DNA from: Thermodesulfobacteriota bacterium
Lineage (GTDB): Bacteria; Desulfobacterota; DSM-4660; Desulfatiglandales; HGW-15
Assembly: GCA_025454125.1 (NCBI GenBank)
Contig: JALOPA010000002.1
Coordinates: forward strand, 1-16,940
Length of the DNA: 16,940 nucleotides
Reading direction: 5' to 3'
Positions 7,769 to 15,169 of this stretch are shown here, in pieces (position 1 is the first letter of the stretch; every line of letters starts with the position of its first letter). Made by a program: the position numbers and the translations under genes. The notes beneath the pieces are model-generated. The model ran no database searches and was not told the origin of the DNA. It was given only the letters and a program-made list of their open reading frames with translations.

Positions 7769-9256
7769 ATGGAATCTCAAAACCAAGTTTCGACCCCAAT
7801 GGCTTCCCTTTCCCCTGAACTGAACGCTCTTCCGGGCCGGTTCCGCCATATCCATCTCATGGGAATCTGCGGGACCGCCATGGCCTCCCTGGCCGGCATC
7901 CTCAAGCAGGAAGGCTATGTCGTGACCGGCTCTGACCAGAACGTCTACCCTCCCATGAGCCGATTTCTCGAAGACCTGTCCATACCGGTTCTGGAGGGGT
8001 ACAGAGCGGAAAACCTGCACCCGGCCCCGGATCTGGTCATCGTCGGGAATGTGATCACGAAGCTCAATCCTGAAGCCGTCGAACTTGCCCGTCTGGGCAT
8101 TCCTTATCTCTCTCTCCCTCAGGGTCTTCAGGCCTTTGCCATGAAGGGCAAGAAATCCATTGTCATCTGCGGCACCCACGGCAAAACCACGACCACCGCC
8201 CTGATCGCATGGGTTCTCGAAAGCGCCGGTCTGGACCCCGGATTCATGGTGGGAGGGATACCGAAGAACTTCGGAAAGAGTTTCAAGCTGGGGAACGGGC
8301 CCTATTTCGTGATTGAAGGGGATGAATACGACACGGCCTTTTTTGACAAAGGTCCGAAATTTTTGCACTATTCCCCATGGCTCACGGTTCTCACCAGCAT
8401 CGAGTTCGACCACGCGGACATCTACAGGGATCTCGAACACGTGCGGCGGAGTTTTCAGAAACTCATCCGGTTGATCCCCCCTGACGGCCTTCTCATCGCC
8501 AATCACGATGACCCGGTCGTCATGGCTGAAGCGAGCCGAGCCGGGTGCCCGGTCGTCACCTACTCTCTTGAAAGCGGCGGGGACTGGAAGGCCGGGGACA
8601 TCACGGTCCGGGAGGACTGCACGGTGCTGAAAGCAGGAAACAGCGACAGCGGCACGGTCCGGATTGAGACCCCCTTGTACGGCCGCCACAATGTCTCCAA
8701 TCTTCTTTCCACACTGCCCCTGGCCTCGTTTCTCGGTATCGAGACCGCAAGTCTCCTAAGCGGACTCGCGACGTTTCAGGGAGTCAAACGCCGCCAGGAG
8801 ATCAAGGGCGAGGCCAAGGGTGTTCTTGTCCTCGATGATTTTGCCCATCACCCCACGGCTGTGAGGGAGACCCTCAAGGCCGTGAAAGACAAGTACAGGA
8901 ACCGGCGCTTGGTGGCTGCTTTTGAGCCGAGATCCAATTCCAGCCGGCGCAATGTGTTTCAGGAGCAGTACGCCTCGGCTTTTGACGGGGCCGACCTCGT
9001 CCTGATCCCCGAACCTCCGATGAAAGAGAAGATTCCGGTGGAGCAACGATTCTCCTCTGAAGCGCTGGTGAAGGATTTGGCTCTCAGGGGGTCGAGTGCG
9101 TTCTATTTCCCGGACACCGGCCTGCTCCTGGAGGACCTCCTTCAGCGCCGTCGCGCCGGGGATGTGGTCCTCTTCATGTCCAACGGATCCTTCGACAACC
9201 TGCCGGAGAGGTTTCTGAAGAGGCTTGAGGAGTCCTCAGGGGTGAGGGTTGCGTAA
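7769..9256 (+). CDS. mpl: UDP-N-acetylmuramate:L-alanyl-gamma-D-glutamyl-meso-diaminopimelate ligase
   Basis: Mpl joins recycled murein tripeptide to UDP-MurNAc, an ATP-dependent cytoplasmic step of cell-wall recycling. The 495-residue protein is a Mur ligase: an N-terminal Rossmann part (HLMGICGTAM), the ATP loop GTHGKTTTT (135-143), a central domain with EGDEYDTAFFDKGPKF, and a C-terminal domain containing FEPRSNSSRRNVF, a stretch typical of Mpl rather than MurC. Start choice is uncertain: the ATG at 7769 has no ribosome site, and neither has an ATG at 7799. Relative to E. coli Mpl, about 26 residues precede the conserved HIHLMGICGT, so the true start may be internal. It is divergent from rpmB. 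The DAP-type substrate implies a Gram-negative wall. Confidence 0.93.
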   Translation: MESQNQVSTPMASLSPELNALPGRFRHIHLMGICGTAMASLAGILKQEGYVVTGSDQNVYPPMSRFLEDLSIPVLEGYRAENLHPAPDLVIVGNVITKLNPEAVELARLGIPYLSLPQGLQAFAMKGKKSIVICGTHGKTTTTALIAWVLESAGLDPGFMVGGIPKNFGKSFKLGNGPYFVIEGDEYDTAFFDKGPKFLHYSPWLTVLTSIEFDHADIYRDLEHVRRSFQKLIRLIPPDGLLIANHDDPVVMAEASRAGCPVVTYSLESGGDWKAGDITVREDCTVLKAGNSDSGTVRIETPLYGRHNVSNLLSTLPLASFLGIETASLLSGLATFQGVKRRQEIKGEAKGVLVLDDFAHHPTAVRETLKAVKDKYRNRRLVAAFEPRSNSSRRNVFQEQYASAFDGADLVLIPEPPMKEKIPVEQRFSSEALVKDLALRGSSAFYFPDTGLLLEDLLQRRRAGDVVLFMSNGSFDNLPERFLKRLEESSGVRVA

Positions 9257-9330
9257 GGTCTGAAGCCGGGCTCCGGCAGGCGCTTGGCCTCATGATGTGA
9301 TGGGTTTCAGTCAAGATCAAAGGAGCGGCG

Positions 9331-9600
9331 ATGAAGGCGATCGTGACCGTGATTGGAAAAGACAGGGTGGGCATCATTGCAAACGTGAGCCGGGTGCTGT
9401 CGGAGAACAAGGTGAACATCATGGATATCAGCCAGACCATTCTTCAGGATTATTTTGCCATGATCATGTTGGTGGATTTGAAGGAGATGACCTTGTCTTT
9501 CTCGGACCTCAGCCACAAGCTGGCGGAGCAGGGGCAAACCATAGGAGTCCAGATCAAGATCCAGAGGGAGGAAGTCTTTAAGGCCATGCACCAGATCTAG
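9331..9600 (+). CDS. ACT-domain protein, UPF0237 family
   Basis: An 89-residue protein that is essentially one ACT domain: MKAIVTVIGKDRVGIIA at the start, then the NVSRVLSENKVNIMDISQ helix-strand and a closing strand around VQIKIQREE. ACT domains bind amino acids or similar small ligands and often regulate a partner. UPF0237 members are commonly encoded beside a UPF0210 gene, as here, so a regulatory role toward the next gene is a reasonable inference; the ligand is unknown. AGGAG lies 6 nt before the ATG. The TAG stop is followed at once by CAGGTTGC, the edge of locus D. Confidence 0.88.
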   Translation: MKAIVTVIGKDRVGIIANVSRVLSENKVNIMDISQTILQDYFAMIMLVDLKEMTLSFSDLSHKLAEQGQTIGVQIKIQREEVFKAMHQI

Positions 9601-9728
9601 CAGGTTGCAGGAAAGAGGTGACAAGTGACGAGTAACGAGTGACAAGTTGGTTTTTTGTCTCGTTACTTGTCACTTGTCACTCGTCACTGGTGTGCGCCTT
9701 GTATCCGAGCGTTTTTGAGCAACCTGCC
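9598..9728. repeat. Heptad palindromic repeat locus D with frame sequences
   Basis: The core left arm (9619-9648) and right arm (9656-9688) consist of the same ACAAGTG/ACGAGTA units as locus B; 9621-9647 is identical to 3280-3306 and 9666-9688 to 3324-3346. The loop contains a T-run. The frame is TAGCAGGTTGC (9598-9608, containing the ACT gene stop) on the left and GCAACCTGCC (9719-9728) on the right. A copy of the 36-nt element (9693-9728) makes up the right end. The locus separates the ACT gene from its UPF0210 partner. Confidence 0.85.
9693..9728 (+). repeat. 36-nt dispersed element, copy 3
   Basis: It reads GCGCCTTGTATCCGAGCG, a T-run, then GAGCAACCTGCC. It shares the T-run plus (G/C)AGCA(A/G)CCTG end and the preceding GCCTTG(C/T)ATC block with the copies at 7274-7309 and 7473-7508. 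Here the internal stem is degenerate, so terminator activity looks weak. Confidence 0.6.
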
Positions 9729-9784
9729 AACACGGTTTTTCCGGCATCTTGGTAACTATTTCGAGCGAGGGTAGGCAAAAGGCC

Positions 9785-11143
9785 ATGATCGATACAAACG
9801 AAGTCATCGAAACCATTCGCATGATCGAGTCGGAAAATCTCGACATCCGAACCATCACCATGGGCATATCCCTGAGGGATTGCCCGGACCCGGACGGTAA
9901 CGCGGCCAGGAAAAAAATCTACGACAAGATCGCGCATTACGCTGAAAACCTGGTGAGAGTGGGTGATGACATAGCCCTGGAGTTCGGCATTCCCATTGTC
10001 AACAAAAGAGTTTCCGTGACCCCTATCGCCATCGTCGCGGAGGCGAGCCGCGAAGAGGACTTTGTGCCATACGCCCGGACCCTTGATGAGGCGGCCAAGG
10101 CCGTAGGCGTCAATTTCATCGGCGGCTTCTCGGCTCTGGTGCATAAGGGGTATTCGAAGGGCGACGCCATCCTGCTCCCTTCCATTCCGGAGGCCCTGGC
10201 TGCCACCGAGCGGGTCTGCTCCTCTGTGAACGTGGCCACCACCAAGACGGGAATCAACATGGATGCCGTGAGGGACATGGGAGAGATCATCAAACAGACG
10301 GCGCAGCTTACCCGGGACCGGGGCAGTGTGGGGTGTGCCAAACTCGTGGTGTTCGCAAACGCTGTTGAAGACAATCCCTTTATGGCCGGCGCCTTCCACG
10401 GTCTGGGGGAGCCGGAATGCTCGATCAACGTGGGCATCAGCGGCCCGGGCGTCGTCCTGGCAGCCCTGAAAAAACTGAAGGGCGCCCGATTTGACGAGGT
10501 AGCTGAAACAATCAAGAGGACGGCTTTTAAAATCACGAGGCTCGGCCAGTTGGTGGCCCACGAGGTGTCGAAACGACTGGGTGTTCCCTTCGGGATTGTG
10601 GACCTCTCCCTTGCCCCCACTCCTGCGGTCGGGGACAGTGTCGCGGAGATCATCGAGGAAATGGGATTGGAAAGCTGCGGGGCGCCCGGCACGACTGCAG
10701 CCCTCGCTCTCCTCAACGACGCCGTCAAGAAGGGCGGCATCATGGCCTCCTCTCACGTGGGCGGGTTGAGCGGCGCCTTTATCCCTGTGAGCGAGGATCA
10801 GGGGATGATGGATGCCGTGCAGCGGGGATCCCTGTCCATCGAGAAGCTGGAGGCCATGACGAGTGTGTGCTCCGTGGGACTGGACATGGTCGCCGTGCCC
10901 GGGGACACGCCGGCAGAAACTCTCTCCGCCATCATCGCCGATGAGGCAGCCATTGGGGTGGCCAACAACAAGACCACGGCAGTGCGGATCATTCCCGTGG
11001 CAGGCAAGAACGTGGGGGAGGTTGTCGAATTCGGGGGGCTGCTCGGCAAGGCGCCCATCATGTCCGTGAGCCGGTTTTCAAGCAGGGCCTTCATTCAGAG
11101 AGGAGGGCGGATCCCTGCCCCCATCAGCAGCCTTCGAAACTGA
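9785..11143 (+). CDS. UPF0210 (DUF711) family protein, PFL-like fold
   Basis: A 452-residue protein recognised by its near-canonical family stretches: [80 protein letters not shown] and [13 protein letters not shown]. The fold is related to pyruvate formate-lyase-type barrels, but no reaction is established to my knowledge, and I see no reason to assign radical chemistry. An in-frame TTG at 9749 would add 12 residues; the ATG at 9785 is preferred because the family begins there and AAAAGG precedes it. It follows the ACT-domain gene, the usual arrangement, but here the two are separated by 184 nt of repeat. A terminator with flanking inverted repeats follows. Confidence 0.9.
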   Translation: MIDTNEVIETIRMIESENLDIRTITMGISLRDCPDPDGNAARKKIYDKIAHYAENLVRVGDDIALEFGIPIVNKRVSVTPIAIVAEASREEDFVPYARTLDEAAKAVGVNFIGGFSALVHKGYSKGDAILLPSIPEALAATERVCSSVNVATTKTGINMDAVRDMGEIIKQTAQLTRDRGSVGCAKLVVFANAVEDNPFMAGAFHGLGEPECSINVGISGPGVVLAALKKLKGARFDEVAETIKRTAFKITRLGQLVAHEVSKRLGVPFGIVDLSLAPTPAVGDSVAEIIEEMGLESCGAPGTTAALALLNDAVKKGGIMASSHVGGLSGAFIPVSEDQGMMDAVQRGSLSIEKLEAMTSVCSVGLDMVAVPGDTPAETLSAIIADEAAIGVANNKTTAVRIIPVAGKNVGEVVEFGGLLGKAPIMSVSRFSSRAFIQRGGRIPAPISSLRN

Positions 11144-11160
11144 TATTGGCGTAACACTTC

Positions 11161-11238
11161 AGCTCTTTGAAAGGGATGGCTCAGGCCATGGCCTTTATGC
11201 GCCTCAGGCGCGTTTTTCTGTTTTTATTTCAAAGAGCT
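11161..11238. repeat. Terminator island bounded by a 12-bp inverted repeat (locus E)
   Basis: AGCTCTTTGAAA (11161-11172) is exactly complementary to TTTCAAAGAGCT (11227-11238). Between them lie the palindrome AGGCCATGGCCT and the hairpin GCGCCTCAGGCGC with two T-runs; the word CTCAGGC occurs twice. The whole could form a multibranched structure, or it may be a small mobile palindromic unit. Confidence 0.7.
11199..11217 (+). terminator. Intrinsic terminator after the UPF0210 gene
   Basis: GCGCC-TCA-GGCGC is a compact GC-rich stem followed by GTTTTTCTGTTTTT, 55 nt after the UPF0210 stop. It separates the mpl/ACT/UPF0210 block from the receiver-domain gene. Confidence 0.7.
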
Positions 11239-11275
11239 AAACTCCTACATATTTGCCGGGCTGGACGGAATTTCT

Positions 11276-11304
11276 TTGACGGGTAAACTAAACTTTGCTA
11301 GTTA
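11276..11304 (+). promoter_or_regulatory. Possible promoter of the receiver-domain gene
   Basis: TTGACG (11276-11281) is a good -35. At 17-nt spacing stands TAGTTA (11299-11304), a poor -10, but it is preceded by TG as in extended -10 promoters. The surrounding region is AT-rich and lies between a terminator and a strong ribosome site (GAGGAGG, 11325-11331). Confidence 0.35.
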
Positions 11305-11341
11305 ATTTATCTTATACACCCAGAGAGGAGGTAATGAAGCG

Positions 11342-11836
11342 ATGAGTTCAGAGTCCCCTTTGAAAGGCAAGTCGATTCTTGTCGTTGACGATGAACCGGA
11401 TGTGCTTGAAACGGTCGCCGAGGAACTTGACATGTGTCTTGTGGACAAGGCGCCGGATTACAACACGGCCATGCAATATCTCGCAAGTTACACCTACGAT
11501 ATCGTCATCTTGGACATCATGGGGGTGAACGGCTTTGACCTTCTCCAGAATGCCGTGGACCGGGGATTCCCCGCCGTCATGCTCACCGCCCACGCTCTCA
11601 CGCCCGAGGCCCTGAAAAAGTCGATCAAGCTGGGCGCCGTTTCCTTCCTGCCCAAGGACAAGATGTCCGAGCTCAGGCCTTTTCTTGAAGATGTCGTGCT
11701 CGGCGGAGGAAAACCGGTCTGGAAAAAGTTTTTTGCCAGCCTGGGAGCCTACTTCAACAAACGCTTTGGGCCGGACTGGGTGGAGAAAGACAAGTTCTTC
11801 AAGGAGTTCAAGGAAGAAATTCTGAAACAGGGTTGA
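11342..11836 (+). CDS. Stand-alone response-regulator receiver protein
   Basis: A 164-residue protein with one receiver domain (about 9-125) and no DNA-binding output domain. All signature residues are present: the acidic pair D16-D17 (VVDDEPD), phosphoacceptor D58 (VILDIMG), T82 and K105. The C-terminal 45 residues (from about 120) are basic and aromatic, with a KKFFASLGAYFNKRFG stretch followed by acidic-basic helix, a family-specific tail rather than a known output module. It probably takes part in a phosphorelay or binds a protein partner; no histidine kinase lies in the window. GAGGAGG stands 10 nt before the ATG, and a strong terminator follows, so it looks monocistronic. Confidence 0.9.
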   Translation: MSSESPLKGKSILVVDDEPDVLETVAEELDMCLVDKAPDYNTAMQYLASYTYDIVILDIMGVNGFDLLQNAVDRGFPAVMLTAHALTPEALKKSIKLGAVSFLPKDKMSELRPFLEDVVLGGGKPVWKKFFASLGAYFNKRFGPDWVEKDKFFKEFKEEILKQG

Positions 11837-11868
11837 TCTCCCCCCTCTCACAGCCCGTAGAACAGAAG

Positions 11869-11896
11869 AGGGCCTTTACATTGTGAAGGCCCTTTT
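11869..11896 (+). terminator. Intrinsic terminator of the receiver-domain gene
   Basis: AGGGCCTT (11869-11876) pairs exactly with AAGGCCCT (11886-11893) around a 9-nt loop and is followed by TTTGTGTTT. It lies 33 nt after the stop codon. Confidence 0.8.
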
Positions 11897-11934
11897 GTGT
11901 TTATTCCCTCCAGCCTGTTTGCATTTCCCCTGGA

Positions 11935-12089
11935 TTGTGCTAGTTTTATAGGACGTGCCGTCGGCCGAAGCCGACCGATAGCGAGGGACAAAGTTGCAAA
12001 GGCACAAAGGCACAAAGCAGAAAGAACAGTCTCCGATACCCCTTTGTCCCTTTGTCCCTCTGTCCCTTTGTGCCTGCATTTTAGCACAA
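11935..12089. repeat. Octad palindromic repeat locus F
   Basis: Left 8-nt units at 11985-12016 are GGGACAAA, GTTGCAAA, GGCACAAA, GGCACAAA. Right units at 12041-12072 are CCTTTGTC, CCTTTGTC, CCTCTGTC, CCTTTGTG. The arms pair around a 24-nt centre. An outer inverted repeat TTGTGCTA (11935-11942) and TAGCACAA (12082-12089) frames the locus, and a GTCGGC-CGAA-GCCGAC hairpin (11960-11975) lies inside the frame. It fills most of the 314-nt gap between the receiver gene and pcm. Unlike the other loci, the period is 8, not 7. Confidence 0.85.
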
Positions 12090-12150
12090 AAACCAAACTG
12101 AAGACACCGCCTACAGGCAAGGGATTTTCTCACATTTCCCGAGGAACAGA

Positions 12151-12798
12151 GTGACTCACGACTACCGGCTGGCCAGAGAACGGATGGTCAAGAACCAGTT
12201 GATTCCCCGCGGCATCGCAGACGAAAATGTCCTGCGCGCCATGGGAAGAATCCAGAGGCACCTCTTTGTCGAGGAAGCCCTTGTGGGAGAAGCCTACAAT
12301 GACCACCCTCTTCCCATCGGACACAGGCAAACCATTTCCCAGCCTTACATCGTGGCCCTCATGACCGAGGCGTTGGAACTGACCGGAAAGGAAAAAGTTC
12401 TGGAGATCGGAACCGGCAGCGGGTATCAGACCGCCATCCTGGCGGAGTTATCGGAGAGGGTCTACACGGTTGAGAGGATCGAACCGCTGCTCGAAAAGAG
12501 CAAAGAGCTCTTGCTGTCCCTGGGGTACAAGAACATCTTCTTCAAGGCCTATGACGGCACGCTCGGCTGGGAAGACTTCGCTCCCTTTGACGCGATCATG
12601 GTCACGGCGGGTGCGCCCAAGGTTCCTGACCCGTTGCTCAAACAGCTGGCCGATGGAGGAAGGATGATCCTCCCCATCGGAAACAAGTACAGCCAGGATC
12701 TCATCCGGGTGACCAGGGTCGAAGACCGTTTTGTGGAAAAGAACCTGGGGGGCTGCCGTTTTGTCGATCTCATCGGCGAGCACGGATGGAAAGACTGA
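12151..12798 (+). CDS. pcm: Protein-L-isoaspartate O-methyltransferase
   Basis: Pcm methylates isoaspartyl residues in damaged proteins with S-adenosylmethionine, starting their repair. The 215-residue protein matches the family length. The SAM site is EIGTGSGY (85-92) in VLEIGTGSGYQTAILAEL; the family stretches LPIGHRQTISQPYIVALM before it and MVTAGAPKVP after it are present. Translation starts at GTG, with GAGGA 6-7 nt upstream. The gene ends 13 nt inside recG, so the two are very likely one transcription unit. No obvious promoter is visible immediately upstream; the octad repeat ends about 60 nt before the start. Confidence 0.95.
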   Translation: MTHDYRLARERMVKNQLIPRGIADENVLRAMGRIQRHLFVEEALVGEAYNDHPLPIGHRQTISQPYIVALMTEALELTGKEKVLEIGTGSGYQTAILAELSERVYTVERIEPLLEKSKELLLSLGYKNIFFKAYDGTLGWEDFAPFDAIMVTAGAPKVPDPLLKQLADGGRMILPIGNKYSQDLIRVTRVEDRFVEKNLGGCRFVDLIGEHGWKD

Positions 12799-14912
12799 AG
12801 ACTGCCAGAGATACCCACCTCAAGAGCATCCAGAACCTCACGCTCCCTGTTTCAACGCTCAAGGGTGTCGGCCCGAAGAGGGCTGTTTCTTTTGAACACA
12901 AAGGGATCCGCACGATCCTCGACCTTTTGTTTCTGACCCCGATTCGCTATGAGGACCGGACAAAGATCACGCCCATAACGGAGACCGTCGAAGGGGCCCC
13001 TGTTCAGGTGCAGGGCAAGGTCCTGTTCGGAAAAGAGGAGCGACTCTTCCGAAGCAGAAGGAAGATCTTCCGGATCATGATCCGTGACGGAGGAGCAGGC
13101 ATGGAACTCCTCTGGTTCAACTACAGGAAACCTCATCTCGACGCTCTGGCCGTTCAGGGATCCGCCCTCCTCGCCTACGGCTCTGTGACCTGGAACAAAG
13201 GCTGCAGGCAGATGATCCATCCCGAGATTGCAAAGCCGGCTTCGGAAGCACCGGATGACCTGCTGGGCTTTTACCCCGTGTACCCCGCTGTGGAGGGCCT
13301 TTCCTCCGCCATGGTGCGTTCCCTCATGAGGAAAGCCCTCCTGGACCATCTGTCCTCGATCATCGACCCTGTGCCGGCCCAAATTGCCCTGGACCTCGGC
13401 CTTCCCTCTCTGGGCGAGGCTCTTCGATCGGTCCACTTTCCCCCCAAGACCTGCTCCGTCGCGCAACTCAACGCCTTTCAAACGGCTTTTCACCGACGGC
13501 TCCTCTTTGATCGATTCTTTCTCGTCATGCTGACCATCGCTTTTCGGAAACGGGACAGGGAGAGAAGAACCTGCCTTGACCTGACCCTCTCGACAAAGGA
13601 CCGGGAGTCGGCCGCCCGATGCTTTTCCTTTCCCTTGACCCACGATCAAACACGGGCCGTGAAGGACATTCTCCAGGACCTCTCTTCCGGCAGACCCATG
13701 AGCCGGCTCCTCATGGGGGATGTAGGATGCGGAAAGACGGCTGTCGCCGCTGTTGCCGCCCACGCGTGTGTCCGGAACAACAGGCAGGCCGCGATCATGG
13801 CCCCCACCCAGGTGCTGGCTGCTCAGCACTTCGAGTCTTTCGCAGCCCTCTCGGAGAACATGGGATTCCGGCCTGCTCTGCTCACGGGAACGCTCAGGAA
13901 GACAGAACGGGAAGAGGTCTACCAAAGGATCAAAGAGGGGGACTGCAACCTGGTCATAGGGACCCAGTCCCTGATTCAGGAAGACCTGGTGTTCCGGAAT
14001 CTCACCCTGGTCATTATCGATGAGCAGCACCGTTTCGGAGTGAGAGAGAGGGCGTTGATCGACCGAAAGGGAGCCAACCCCCACCTGCTGGTCATGACGG
14101 CAACTCCAATTCCGAGAACGCTGGCCATGACGGTCTACGGCGACATGGATGTTTCCATCATCAGGGAATTTCCTCCGGGCCACGTCCCGGCGACGGCTCG
14201 TCTCGTGCCGGAGGCAGGGAAACGGGAGGTCTTCGAAGTCCTGAGGACCCGGCTGTCCCAGGGAGACCAGGCCTTCGTCATCTGCCCCGTCATCGACGGG
14301 TCGGAGGAATTGGATTTGAAGAATGCCACCGACATGGCCCGGAGGCTGGCGAAACTCCTCAGCCCTCCCTATCGGGTCGGATTGATGCACGGCCGGTTAC
14401 CGCCCCAGGAGCGGGAAGCGGTGATGACCGGCTTTCGTGAAGGCCGGATCCATCTTCTCATAGGCACAACGGTCGTGGAAGTGGGGGTTCATGTGCCCAG
14501 GGCCACCCTCATGATCATCGAGCACCCCGAACGGTTCGGCCTCGCCCAGCTTCATCAGCTGCGGGGCAGGGTGGGAAGAGGTTCCGACCGCGGCCTGTGC
14601 TTTCTCATGGCCGCTCCAGGCCTCCCTGAACATGCTCTTTCCAGGCTCAAGGTCCTGGTGGATCACCAGGACGGCTTTGAGATCGCCCGCAAGGACCTTG
14701 AGGTCCGGGGCTACGGCGAAATGATCGGCATGAAGCAGACCGGCCTCGGAGAACTGGATCTGGAGGAGATGATGAGGGAGCCGGATCTTCTCTCCATCGC
14801 AAAAGAGAAGGCCGATCTTTTGCTGGACTCAGACCCCCGGCTTTCCGCCCCCCCTCACCACGCGCTCAAGACCTTTGTCGAATCTATTCTCGCAAGACCC
14901 ATCGATCTGTGA
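12786..14912 (+). CDS. recG: ATP-dependent DNA helicase RecG
   Basis: RecG remodels stalled replication forks and branched recombination intermediates. The 708-residue protein has the N-terminal wedge/OB region, with LKGVGPKRA near residue 25 and an OB fold at about 60-160. The helicase motifs follow: Walker A GDVGCGKT (311-318), the DEQH box (412-415, inside IDEQHRFGVRE), MTATPIPRTLAMTVYGDMD, MHGRL, and motif VI in LAQLHQLRGRVGRG, followed by the RecG tail region. Everything needed for activity is present. The ATG at 12786 lies within the end of pcm (13-nt overlap) and has only a weak ribosome site, which suggests translational coupling. Repeat locus I lies downstream. Confidence 0.97.
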   Translation: MERLKTARDTHLKSIQNLTLPVSTLKGVGPKRAVSFEHKGIRTILDLLFLTPIRYEDRTKITPITETVEGAPVQVQGKVLFGKEERLFRSRRKIFRIMIRDGGAGMELLWFNYRKPHLDALAVQGSALLAYGSVTWNKGCRQMIHPEIAKPASEAPDDLLGFYPVYPAVEGLSSAMVRSLMRKALLDHLSSIIDPVPAQIALDLGLPSLGEALRSVHFPPKTCSVAQLNAFQTAFHRRLLFDRFFLVMLTIAFRKRDRERRTCLDLTLSTKDRESAARCFSFPLTHDQTRAVKDILQDLSSGRPMSRLLMGDVGCGKTAVAAVAAHACVRNNRQAAIMAPTQVLAAQHFESFAALSENMGFRPALLTGTLRKTEREEVYQRIKEGDCNLVIGTQSLIQEDLVFRNLTLVIIDEQHRFGVRERALIDRKGANPHLLVMTATPIPRTLAMTVYGDMDVSIIREFPPGHVPATARLVPEAGKREVFEVLRTRLSQGDQAFVICPVIDGSEELDLKNATDMARRLAKLLSPPYRVGLMHGRLPPQEREAVMTGFREGRIHLLIGTTVVEVGVHVPRATLMIIEHPERFGLAQLHQLRGRVGRGSDRGLCFLMAAPGLPEHALSRLKVLVDHQDGFEIARKDLEVRGYGEMIGMKQTGLGELDLEEMMREPDLLSIAKEKADLLLDSDPRLSAPPHHALKTFVESILARPIDL

Positions 14913-14971
14913 CGGGTTGCTTCCCCGTCCTGCGGCAGCACTTTCGCAATAGTCTCAATAGGCCTTACTCT

Positions 14972-15066
14972 GTCATTCCCGCGAATGAAGCCTGTCCCCG
15001 CGCAGGCGGGGAGCGGGAATCCATTCTTCCCAAAGGGTTCTGGACTCCCGCCTTCGCGGGAGTGAC
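14972..15066. repeat. CCCGCGAAGGCGGGA-type palindromic repeat pair, locus I
   Basis: The right copy (15040-15066) is an inverted match to the copies in locus H. The left copy begins GTCATTCCCGC at 14972 and ends GCGGGAATCCA at 15014-15024, but about 20 nt, including a nested TCCCCGC-GCAG-GCGGGGA hairpin, interrupts its centre. TTTGCCAACCTGCTAT (15081-15096) to the right resembles the AGCAGGTTGC frame, inverted. With flanks it fills the 257 nt between recG and the AlaC-like gene. Confidence 0.8.
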
Positions 15067-15102
15067 GACCAGGAAGAGCTTTTGCCAACCTGCTATAAAT
15101 AT

Positions 15103-15131
15103 TTGACCATTTTTTCGGTTTGGCCTATAAA
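15103..15131 (+). promoter_or_regulatory. Sigma-70 promoter of the AlaC-like gene
   Basis: TTGACC (15103-15108) and TATAAA (15126-15131) each match the consensus at five of six positions and are exactly 17 nt apart. The start of transcription would be near 15138, giving a leader of about 30 nt. This is the best promoter match in the window, and it begins immediately beyond the repeat frame of locus I. Confidence 0.65.
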
Positions 15132-15169
15132 GATAAGTTCAGGTTTTCTTTGATTTTGGGGGTCGAGAC

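Noticed and set aside
9749..9784. TTG start adding 12 residues to the UPF0210 protein
   Set aside because: The added residues are not family-like, and the ATG at 9785 matches the usual beginning.
11334..11345. A mini-ORF ATG AAG CGA TGA overlapping the receiver-gene start
   Set aside because: The ribosome site is only 2 nt from this ATG but 10 nt from the real one; a three-codon frame is most likely chance.
11897..12154. Short frames on both strands across locus F
   Set aside because: They are translated octad repeats (FVPLCLC/LCPSVPLC type) without ribosome sites.
12852..14390. A 512-codon open frame opposite recG
   Set aside because: Antisense shadow of recG; no family resemblance seen.
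14855..15088. A 77-codon minus frame containing HSREGGSP and PACAGTG
   Set aside because: It is translated palindromic repeat (locus I); such peptide strings are typical false genes over CCCGCGAAGGCGGGA repeats.
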